From Methanobacteriaceae archaeon UBA349 (GTDB lineage: Archaea > Methanobacteriota > Methanobacteria > Methanobacteriales > Methanobacteriaceae): DNA of 26,252 bases. The translations under genes were made by a program, and so were the position numbers. Under the pieces are notes generated by a model. That model made no database searches, was not told where the DNA came from, and saw nothing but the letters and a program-made list of their open reading frames with translations. Each line of letters opens with the position of its first letter. The first letter of the stretch is position 1. Of the stretch, positions 16,274 through 23,036 are shown piece after piece. The stretch lies in the NCBI GenBank assembly GCA_002509745.1, contig DAWK01000160.1, positions 4,405 through 30,656 of the forward strand. The letters run 5' to 3'.

Positions 16274-16316
16274 TTTTAAATTTAGTTTATGATTATTTAA
16301 AAAAAAATTTAAAATT
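16272..16316. terminator. Possible bidirectional terminator between convergent genes
   Basis: An inverted repeat with 12-base arms (16272-16283 and 16305-16316) lies immediately after the dehydrogenase stop, in the gap before the end of argB. It consists only of A and T apart from the loop, and runs of A and T occur on both sides. Position between convergent genes supports termination on both strands; base composition makes chance likely too. Confidence 0.3.
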
Positions 16317-16390
16317 TAGATAAAATAAGTTTATTGATTCTCAATTTATTAATTTAATTATTTTAATAAACTAAAAATCAAATAACATGA

Positions 16391-17272
16391 TTACTTGGTT
16401 ATCATAGTCCCTATTCCTTTTTTAGTGAATATTTCCAGTAATATAGAATGTTCTACTCTCCCATCAATAATATGGGCCGAAGAAACACCTTCTTGTATGG
16501 CCTGGATGCAAGTCATAGTTTTAGGAAGCATTCCATCTTTAATAATGCCATCTTTAACCAATTCGCTAATTTCATCAATGCTTATCTTCTTTATCAGTGA
16601 TTCTGGATCTTTAGGATCTTCTAAAATTCCAGGCACATCGGTTAAAACTATTAACTTTTCAGCATCTATTTTTGAAGCAATATCACCCGCAACCGTATCT
16701 GCATTTAAGTTTAAAGTATTCCCGGTGTTATCCACACCAATAGGAGAAATAATAGGAATATAATTATTATCAGTTAGCATTTCAATAATCTCGGTATTTA
16801 TTGATTCTATTTCACCAACCAATCCCAAATCAATCTGTCTTTCTTCACCGGTTTCAATATTTTTAAATACATGAGGTGCTTTTTTTCGTGCCTTAATAAG
16901 TCCACTGTCCTTTCCAGATAATCCTACACCTTTACCACCATGTAAACAAATATTAGATACTATACTAGTATTAATTTTTCCAACTAAAACCATTTTAACA
17001 ATTTCCATGGTTTCTTCATCAGTTATACGTAGCCCTTCAATAAATTTAGGTTCTTTACCCATTTTATTCATGGATCTAGATATTTCTGGACCTCCGCCAT
17101 GTACTACCACCGGTTCCATACCTACATATTTCAAGAGAACTGTATCTCTGGCTGTGGATTCCATGGCCTTTTCATCAATCATGGCATGGCCACCATACTT
17201 TATCATAATCTTTTTTTCGTGGAATTTTTTAATATAAGGCAGGGCTTCCACCAAAATATTCACTGTTTTCAT
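16391..17272 (-). CDS. argB: Acetylglutamate kinase
   Basis: This 293-residue amino-acid kinase phosphorylates N-acetylglutamate, the second step of arginine synthesis. Visible are the phosphate-binding KYGGHAM (Lys25 and the Gly pair), [10 protein letters not shown] (residues 57-65), [11 protein letters not shown] (Arg82, the acetylglutamate site) and [14 protein letters not shown] in the C-terminal ATP-binding half, with a final IGTMITK. The length fits the family. It lacks the N-terminal kinked helix typical of the arginine-sensitive hexameric forms, so strong arginine feedback is not expected; that is inference. The ATG at 17272 follows a weak TAGGTAT. It lies 117 bases downstream of argJ on the same strand and probably shares its transcript. 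Confidence 0.96.
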   Translation of the reverse strand: MKTVNILVEALPYIKKFHEKKIMIKYGGHAMIDEKAMESTARDTVLLKYVGMEPVVVHGGGPEISRSMNKMGKEPKFIEGLRITDEETMEIVKMVLVGKINTSIVSNICLHGGKGVGLSGKDSGLIKARKKAPHVFKNIETGEERQIDLGLVGEIESINTEIIEMLTDNNYIPIISPIGVDNTGNTLNLNADTVAGDIASKIDAEKLIVLTDVPGILEDPKDPESLIKKISIDEISELVKDGIIKDGMLPKTMTCIQAIQEGVSSAHIIDGRVEHSILLEIFTKKGIGTMITK

Positions 17273-17389
17273 TTAGATACCTACTATAACAATAATAATT
17301 TTATTATGAAATAATTATTATGAAATATAATTAATAATATTTAATCTTTGAATAAGATTCAACACATTTACTGCAAGTTATATCATAAA

Positions 17390-18631
17390 CTATGTTGTAT
17401 ATTCCGCATTAATTTTTACATAATCATAACTTAAATCACAGCCATAAGCCGTGGCCGAGTACTGGCCTAATCCTAAATCAACAATAATTTTTATATCCTT
17501 GCTTTTCATTATAGCTTCCGCATCAGATAGTTCTTTTGTATTTTCAAAGGCCAACACATTACCTTTATCGACTATTTTAACAGTATTTTTATCATCAGAT
17601 GATGTTTCAATAGTTAATTCATGGTTTGAAAAAGATTTTAATGCTTTTAAAGAAACACTGATAATTTTCTCATCCATTTTGGCTCCAGAATACCCTGTAG
17701 CCGCCACTATACGCCCCCAGTTAGGATCTGCACCGAACAATGCAGTTTTGACTAAAGGAGATTTGGCAATTGATTTAGAAGCTAAACGAGCATCTTCAAT
17801 AGACTCTGCATTTTTAATTTCAACTTCCATGAATTTAGTAGCTCCTTCCCCATCTTTGGCCATCATTTTTGCTAGCATCTGACAAAGAAAATTCAATGCT
17901 TTCTGGAAGTTCTCATCAATCTTTCCAGACTTCCCATTAGCCATTATAACCAACATATCATTGGTACTTTCATCACCATCCACTATAACCATATTAAAAC
18001 TTTGCTCCACTGCCTCTTTAAGAGCTTTATGGAGTTCTTCAGGTGATGCCTTAACATCAGTGGTTATATAAGAAAGCATGGTCCCCATATTAGGCGCAAT
18101 CATTCCAGACCCTTTGGTTATACCACCAATTTTAACAACACTACCATCTTCAAGAGTAGTCTCCACTGCAAATTCTTTAGAAAATGTATCTGTCGTCATT
18201 ATGGCCTCTGCAGCTCTTAAAGACCCTTCAGGAGTATTTTCTAGAGTTTTTAGAGATTCATCAATTAAAGGATTTATTATTTCCATAGGCATTTCCCGAC
18301 CAATTACTCCTGTGGATCCCACCCCTACATCGTCTGAGTCAATTTTTAAAAACTTAGAAACTGTTTTTGCCATTTTAATTGCATTTGAAATACCATTCTC
18401 GCCAGTGAAACAATTTGCATTGCCACTATTGGCCACTATTGCCGAAATATGGCCATTTTCAATTGACTTTTTTGTAATAATAACTGGAGCTGCAACTACT
18501 TTATTTGATGTGAATACTGCTGAAGCATTACTTTTTTCATTAAAGATGATTCCCACACCATATTTTCCTTTTTGTGCCCCAGAAGCCAGAACTCCATCAA
18601 CAGCACAAACACCACCACTAATAATTTTCAT
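17390..18631 (-). CDS. argJ: Bifunctional glutamate N-acetyltransferase / ornithine acetyltransferase
   Basis: ArgJ transfers the acetyl group from N-acetylornithine to glutamate, recycling it in the ornithine pathway; some members also use acetyl-CoA. The 413 residues match the family length. The protein cleaves itself at the conserved [14 protein letters not shown] site, where Thr184 becomes the nucleophile of the beta chain. The residue before it is Gly183 rather than the more usual Ala. Other marks are [23 protein letters not shown] (oxyanion-hole Thr-Gly), DGDESTNDM and GADPNWGRI. The ATG at 18631 follows a TTGGTGA site. With argB downstream this provides two of the five steps from glutamate to ornithine; argC and argD are not in the window. 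It needs glutamate, which the glutamate synthase operon upstream can supply. Confidence 0.96.
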   Translation of the reverse strand: MKIISGGVCAVDGVLASGAQKGKYGVGIIFNEKSNASAVFTSNKVVAAPVIITKKSIENGHISAIVANSGNANCFTGENGISNAIKMAKTVSKFLKIDSDDVGVGSTGVIGREMPMEIINPLIDESLKTLENTPEGSLRAAEAIMTTDTFSKEFAVETTLEDGSVVKIGGITKGSGMIAPNMGTMLSYITTDVKASPEELHKALKEAVEQSFNMVIVDGDESTNDMLVIMANGKSGKIDENFQKALNFLCQMLAKMMAKDGEGATKFMEVEIKNAESIEDARLASKSIAKSPLVKTALFGADPNWGRIVAATGYSGAKMDEKIISVSLKALKSFSNHELTIETSSDDKNTVKIVDKGNVLAFENTKELSDAEAIMKSKDIKIIVDLGLGQYSATAYGCDLSYDYVKINAEYTT

Positions 18632-18892
18632 GATAAGTCACCAAAATATTTTAAAATTAATAAAAATAAAATTTAATAAATTCCATATTTATGAGATTTG
18701 AATGATTATATTAATAATTTAAATATATTTAAGCAATTAAAATATTCTAAAACAAGAATATTTAGAATCCAGATTAACAAAATCAATAAACATTGAGTAG
18801 TAATTATTATTTTAAATAACCTTGAATAACTAATTTTTTTATTTAAAATTAATTTTAATGCTCAATATCATGAAAATATCTAGTAATTAATC

Positions 18893-19225
18893 TTAATCTG
18901 GACTTTCATTATTATTGTTATTAATATTGCCATTATTAGTACTTCCCTTGCTATTCCCACTATTACTATCAGATTTAGTCACATAAACCACTTCGGAATC
19001 ACTGCTCTGAGAATCTTGTGATGGAGAAGTGTTTGAAAGATCTGTAGATTTAGTAGTTGTTATCGGAAAATCCGAACTGTTTGGCTGACTATAATTGAGT
19101 GAAAAAGGAGAATTGGTATCATTTTGAGAAATACCTATCACTATGCCCACACCAGAGCCACAACCAAATGCAATCAAGGAAATTATTAAACCAACAATTA
19201 TTTTTCCTTCAGTCTCGGGCCTCAT
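18893..19225 (-). CDS. Small single-pass membrane protein with Ser/Asn-rich tail
   Basis: This 110-residue protein of no recognised family has a short cytoplasmic N-terminus (MRPETEGK), one membrane segment (about residues 9-31, Gly-rich at its end) and then about 75 residues of Ser, Asn, Thr and Asp in low-complexity order, ending in NGNINNNNNESPD. The tail has no cysteine and should be disordered and outside the cell, possibly glycosylated. The ATG at 19225 has a strong GGAGGT site, so it is probably expressed. It starts 49 bases after the palm-domain membrane protein on the same strand with no evident terminator between them, so it may be the last gene of that operon. Function unknown. Confidence 0.75.
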   Translation of the reverse strand: MRPETEGKIIVGLIISLIAFGCGSGVGIVIGISQNDTNSPFSLNYSQPNSSDFPITTTKSTDLSNTSPSQDSQSSDSEVVYVTKSDSNSGNSKGSTNNGNINNNNNESPD

Positions 19226-19274
19226 GCTACCTCCACATATAAATTTTGTATTTATCTCCTTAAAAAGGTTACCT

Positions 19275-20480
19275 TTAGGTAGTAATAGCGTAGAGTACAG
19301 CTAGGAAAATTGCTACTATTCCAAACTGCCAATATCCTATATTCCAACCTATAAATGTAGCAAAAAATACAAGCAAGAATATTAAAAATGCTTTTGATTT
19401 TTTATGCGAAACAAAATCCATAATTGATCTTGCAAATTCTGAGGGAATAAAATAACCATATACTCCATCTGCTACATCAAATACAATCAATGAACTAGGA
19501 TTCCATAGTTTGATACCATCAGCAAGCTGAGCTCTTTCACCAGCCTCTCTTCGACTTTTTCCTATACCTGCCCTAATTTTAGCACCATTATTAAGCGCAT
19601 GCCATGCAGAGTCAATTCCTGCTTTTAGAGCCAAATCTTTTGTAGGGAAATTAGCGATAAGGTCATCTCCACCTTCCCTATAACCTTCAATTTTTCCTTT
19701 GCACTCTTTTTCAATGAATGCTTTAATATCATTCATTATTTCTACTAAATGATCTCTGCCCTTTTCATCAATAAATTTAGTGGAATCAATAACATCAATA
19801 AAAAGGTAGTTGTCATATAAAAGAGGTTCACCTTTGAGTTTGGAGAATTTTGAAGGGAAAACTACAGCGAACTCGCCTCCAAGTTTCGTGAAACCGACCC
19901 CTGAAACTTCGCCTATTTCTCTATTTAAATTAATGGATCTTTCAATGGATGCTGCACCAGTCATTCCTACTGCAGCCCGAACACTGATATCCTTATTGTT
20001 ACCGACCCTAATAAGATCAATAGCCACTCTTATAGCATCATTTTTAGAAAGCAACTTAGCAACAATCTCGCTGGTGCTCTGTTCAACAATTGTACCATTT
20101 TCTCGTTTAATTATTTCTGCAAATTCCTGAACTATTCGTCCTTTATTAAAAACTTCCACATACAAGTAACGATCACTGCCCATGATAATATTACTTAAAA
20201 GAGCGTATTCATCCACTCTATCCTCAGCAGGCTTTATTTCGATGAATCGTTTGTTATCAGGAATATTTTCCTTTCCAACCTCATTAATAAGGTTTTCAAA
20301 AATCTTATTAGTAGTAATATTGGCTTTTTCTATCTCTATAAGCATGGTCTGAGTGTAGTTTATCATTTCCACGTATTCCCTTTCTGTATTATTCGTGGGA
20401 TAATATTTAGTGCCTATACTCAGCACTTTATGTTTGAGAAAAAACCCAGATAGCGCCCTTAATAAATAGTCTGATACCAT
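19275..20480 (-). CDS. Membrane protein with tandem nucleotidyl-cyclase/palm-like domains (GGDD), function unknown
   Basis: This 401-residue protein has two similar domains of the class III cyclase / palm fold and two C-terminal membrane helices. The second domain (about 223-335) looks active: YLFIDVIDST with Asp229 and Asp232, EGGDDLIANF with GGDD at 270-273, and IRAGIGKSRREA at 302-313. The first (about 103-190) aligns with it but is degenerate: YLYVEVFNKG with Glu109, VEQSTSEIVAKL in place of GGDD, and VRAAVGMTGAAS. This degenerate-plus-active pair is also seen in Cas10 and, more loosely, in archaeal GTP cyclohydrolase III. Membrane segments are at about 364-379 and 382-399. The ATG overlaps the stop of the NYN ribonuclease gene (TAATG) and the ribosome site GGGAGG lies inside it. 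Product and substrate are unknown: a cyclase, an oligonucleotide synthase or a GTP-ring-opening enzyme are all possible. Confidence 0.75.
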   Translation of the reverse strand: MVSDYLLRALSGFFLKHKVLSIGTKYYPTNNTEREYVEMINYTQTMLIEIEKANITTNKIFENLINEVGKENIPDNKRFIEIKPAEDRVDEYALLSNIIMGSDRYLYVEVFNKGRIVQEFAEIIKRENGTIVEQSTSEIVAKLLSKNDAIRVAIDLIRVGNNKDISVRAAVGMTGAASIERSINLNREIGEVSGVGFTKLGGEFAVVFPSKFSKLKGEPLLYDNYLFIDVIDSTKFIDEKGRDHLVEIMNDIKAFIEKECKGKIEGYREGGDDLIANFPTKDLALKAGIDSAWHALNNGAKIRAGIGKSRREAGERAQLADGIKLWNPSSLIVFDVADGVYGYFIPSEFARSIMDFVSHKKSKAFLIFLLVFFATFIGWNIGYWQFGIVAIFLAVLYAITT

Positions 20481-21505
20481 TAATCATTTCCTCCCTTTTC
20501 TAGGATAATATCAAACTGACCTGGTTTTTCCATAAGCATACTCGGTTTTACAGATACTATAGGAAATTTCCAGGTTCCAAGTCTGGCTGCAATGGTACTA
20601 GCAATGTTTCGGGAGTTCTTTTTTACAAAAGAATAGTCATGATCATTAATAGTTATATTTACATTATAAGGGGATTCTTCTAAAATCTCATCGGAGTATA
20701 TTATATTTAATTCAAAGCTACCTGGTCTAGTGAAAAGATCATTACGAACCGCAACCAATGGTGCGTGATCCAGTTTTAATCTATCACCAACAGTAACGGC
20801 TATGTTACCTGCATTCTTTACAGCATCCTTGTAATCTTTGGGATGTACTAAAACAAAAATAATGAAATCACTGGTTTTTTCTGCTTCTTCCACCATGCTC
20901 ATAACTTTCTCAAAAAGAGGAATCTTCATAAAAAGTCCCTCTAATTTAGGTTCAATGCCCTCTTCTTTGCTTTTAGTGATTCTATCAATAGCTTCCTTAG
21001 CAATAGCTATCCCACTAAGTTTCTTACCTTTTTTAATTCTGTAAGAGTCCATGTTCTTCTTTTCAAATTGAGAAAGAGTTTCCGTAGAAATTTTTTGCAG
21101 AATATTCTTTATTTTCTTTGGTTTAGAAGAGGTTCCAATATCAATTTCACCATCTTTTAAAGTGAATGGTATTCTTCGACTATTAATATCTTGAAATTCA
21201 TCAAAATACTCTCTAAAGTTATCATTAGAAAGTATTTTAGCATCATCTTCTTCAGCCAATTTCAGAATGTAATGATCAGCCGTAGTTCCAGAAGGAACTT
21301 GATGAAACTCACCATCCTGCAAATAATTATTAAATGATTCTTTATTATCAATTTCATGACGTAACGATGCATCTGCAATGATTACCGGTTCATAACCCAA
21401 TTTCTTTAAAGATTCTATTGAACTCAATATATTCTTCAAAAGAGGTTTTTCATCTTTTCCTTTCCCATAATGGGCCACATTCGATGCATCTATAATAACT
21501 TTCAA
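20480..21505 (-). CDS. NYN-domain ribonuclease (Regnase/Zc3h12a-like) with duplicated C-terminal domain
   Basis: This 341-residue protein has an N-terminal NYN/PIN-like nuclease domain (about residues 1-115) with the acidic metal site intact: VIIDASNVAH (Asp6, Asn9), the TTADHYILKLAEE helix (Asp77) and ILSNDNFREYFDEF (Asp95). Spacing and motifs match the Zc3h12a/Regnase-like RNase family. A basic helical linker follows (about 128-185, rich in Lys), and then two copies of a domain of about 57 residues (about 214-270 and 281-337). Each copy contains V.GN/RNIA..... RL.....P.V.V.......PG.F...I and may be a binding or sensor module. The start is a TTG at 21505 backed by AGGTGG; a TATA-like box lies at 21565-21572. 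It is translationally coupled to the palm-domain membrane protein. RNA target and regulation are unknown. Confidence 0.82.
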   Translation of the reverse strand: MKVIIDASNVAHYGKGKDEKPLLKNILSSIESLKKLGYEPVIIADASLRHEIDNKESFNNYLQDGEFHQVPSGTTADHYILKLAEEDDAKILSNDNFREYFDEFQDINSRRIPFTLKDGEIDIGTSSKPKKIKNILQKISTETLSQFEKKNMDSYRIKKGKKLSGIAIAKEAIDRITKSKEEGIEPKLEGLFMKIPLFEKVMSMVEEAEKTSDFIIFVLVHPKDYKDAVKNAGNIAVTVGDRLKLDHAPLVAVRNDLFTRPGSFELNIIYSDEILEESPYNVNITINDHDYSFVKKNSRNIASTIAARLGTWKFPIVSVKPSMLMEKPGQFDIILEKGGND

Positions 21506-21889
21506 TTAACCACCTATAGCCAACTAATTATAGATATTCTTAACTTAAAATATAATTTGGAATTAATTTATACGTATTCAATGATTCAATTTTTTATCTA
21601 AGAAATGATTCTATTTATAATTTATTTATATTACCAAATATATTATATTAACACCAATCAGTTATTAATTAATCTGTTTAGTTAATAATATTATCTGATA
21701 ATAAAGAAATACAATCTAAATTTTAGTTTATAAGTATTCTGATATCAAATATTTTATATTAAATTATATAATTAAAATATATAAATAATTAGGGAAAATT
21801 AAGTTATTTTTAATATTAATAACCCAAGTACTAAGTAAAATCTATAAAAAATATAATATAATTAAAATAATTTATATACTAGCAATCAA
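21506..21889. other. AT-rich intergenic region upstream of the NYN ribonuclease operon
   Basis: This gap of about 380 bases, nearly all A and T, lies between the CpdA-like gene end and the NYN gene. Apart from the candidate promoter listed separately nothing could be supported. No open frame with a ribosome site and no structured RNA were seen. Transcripts from the tgtA-NAC-phosphodiesterase group probably end here. Confidence 0.4.
21565..21572 (-). promoter_or_regulatory. Putative TATA box of the NYN ribonuclease operon
   Basis: Read on the minus strand the sequence is TATAAATT preceded by ATACG. Transcription would start near 21545, leaving a leader of about 40 bases that carries the AGGTGG ribosome site before the TTG start. 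Confidence 0.35.
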
Positions 21890-22639
21890 TTAGATAGAAC
21901 ATTTATTTTCAAATTTAGCCATCAAATGCTTTTTTCCATATACTTGATTTAAATTTATTTCAAGTGCATTTTCTTCTATATTATATGTGTTAAAAGAATT
22001 AAGGTCCTTGCCTCTGAGTTTAAGAGAAGAAACTGTTCCTGCAGTAACAAAAACAGTCTTCTGCAATTCCCATAAATGGGGGACATGTTTATGGCCAGAA
22101 ATAACTAAATCAACATTATTGTTAGTTAAAGAATGAAGAATATCCCCTGCATCTGCCAAAACATTTCTTTCTCTACCTGTTTTTGGAACAGGAATTATAT
22201 GGTGGTGAAGAGCAATAATTTGATATTGATTATTGTTTTGGGCCTTTAATAATTCATCTTCCATCCAGATTTGTTGAGGACGGCCCACTTTTCCATAATC
22301 AAGATCGGGTTCACTACTATCCAGGCCAATTACAGTTAAATTATCAGAATCATTGCTTAATGTACCACTGCGGTCATGAAAAATTTCTTCAAAAGTTTCA
22401 TTGCCCACATGTCGAGCATCATGATTGCCTGGAACTACCATTACAGGATTTTCAAACAAGTCAAGATATTCATTAACCTTTAAAAACTCCAAATAATAAC
22501 CATTATCAGTTAAATCCCCGGTTAAAACAATTAAATCAGGATTTAAATTATTAATCTGATCTATGGCATCTAGGAGAGTTTTTTCAACATGATTATGTGC
22601 ACCTACATGAAGATCAGATAAATGGGCAATTAAGACCAT
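21890..22639 (-). CDS. CpdA-like class III cyclic-nucleotide phosphodiesterase / metallophosphoesterase
   Basis: This 249-residue soluble calcineurin-like phosphoesterase has all five motifs intact: SDLHVG (Asp9, His11), GDLTDNG (Asp42), GNHD (Asn72, His73, Asp74), LHHHIIP (His145-147) and SGHKH (His183, His185). The sequence pattern and length are those of the CpdA/Icc group, whose members cleave cyclic nucleotides, though many act on other phosphodiesters. The ATG at 22639 overlaps the stop of a 13-codon mini-ORF (TAATG), itself a duplicate of the end of the NAC gene. It is the last gene of the tgtA-NAC group. It lies 384 bases upstream of the NYN/palm operon on the same strand. A link to that putative cyclase is possible but unproven. 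Confidence 0.88.
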   Translation of the reverse strand: MVLIAHLSDLHVGAHNHVEKTLLDAIDQINNLNPDLIVLTGDLTDNGYYLEFLKVNEYLDLFENPVMVVPGNHDARHVGNETFEEIFHDRSGTLSNDSDNLTVIGLDSSEPDLDYGKVGRPQQIWMEDELLKAQNNNQYQIIALHHHIIPVPKTGRERNVLADAGDILHSLTNNNVDLVISGHKHVPHLWELQKTVFVTAGTVSSLKLRGKDLNSFNTYNIEENALEINLNQVYGKKHLMAKFENKCSI

Positions 22640-22711
22640 TAACTCAACCTCATAATAGCTTCAGCTAAATGTACAAACATTAACTCAACCTCATAATAGC
22701 TTCAGCTAAAT
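22637..22711. repeat. 34-bp tandem direct repeat at the NAC 3' end
   Basis: An identical 34-bp block is present at 22637-22670 and 22678-22711, separated by 7 bases. It encodes the last residues of NAC (AEAIMRLS and stop) plus the following ATG. The perfect identity indicates a recent 41-bp tandem duplication that moved the original start junction of the phosphodiesterase away from NAC. Confidence 0.9.
22639..22680 (-). CDS. 13-codon mini-ORF between NAC and the phosphodiesterase
   Basis: Created by the tandem duplication, this frame reads MFVHLAEAIMRLS and stop. Its ATG overlaps the NAC stop as TAATG and its own stop overlaps the phosphodiesterase ATG as TAATG. It would let a terminating ribosome pass from NAC to the phosphodiesterase in two coupled steps. 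It is unlikely to have a function as a peptide; it may act as a translational relay. Confidence 0.35.
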   Translation of the reverse strand: MFVHLAEAIMRLS

Positions 22712-23036
22712 CTCCCTTAGTTTCTTTTAGTGCCTTTTCTGCATCTTCTTTACTAACACCAGTTTGGGTGGCAACCAGTTCAATATCATCGTTAGGAATA
22801 ACCAATTCAGTCTCAATAGCTTTTTCTTTGGATTTTCCAGTTATTTGATAAGTTTGCTGTCCCATGAAGTCCATTATGTTTACTTTAGGATTTTTAATGA
22901 TAATTTCCTTGTTTTTTAGTTTTATAATAACTTCTGTGGCACCATGAACTTCTTTCATGTCCATGCCCATTTGTTTCATGCTTCGCTGCATCTGTTTAAG
23001 TTGTTTAGGGTTCATTCCTGCTCCAGGTATCATCAT
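22680..23036 (-). CDS. nac: Archaeal nascent polypeptide-associated complex protein (NAC alpha homologue)
   Basis: This 118-residue homologue of eukaryotic NAC-alpha binds at the ribosome tunnel exit and contacts emerging chains; archaea form a homodimer. It has a Met-rich basic N-terminus with QLKQMQRSMKQMGM, a NAC beta-barrel domain (about residues 32-80, EVIIKLKNKEIIIKNPKV) and a C-terminal UBA domain (about 83-118) with VATQTGVSKEDAEKALKE and GDLAEAIMRLS. The first ATG overlaps the tgtA stop (ATGA) and follows AGGAGG; a second ATG is adjacent. The length is typical of archaeal members. Its 3' end has been duplicated downstream. Placement right after a tRNA modification gene fits a translation-related operon. 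Confidence 0.95.
   Translation of the reverse strand: MMIPGAGMNPKQLKQMQRSMKQMGMDMKEVHGATEVIIKLKNKEIIIKNPKVNIMDFMGQQTYQITGKSKEKAIETELVIPNDDIELVATQTGVSKEDAEKALKETKGDLAEAIMRLS

Noticed and set aside
19275..20480. Calling the GGDD protein a diguanylate cyclase.
   Set aside because: The motif is GGDD, the surrounding pattern is closer to cyclase/GTP cyclohydrolase III/Cas10 palms, a second degenerate copy is present, and c-di-GMP signalling is not established in methanogens.
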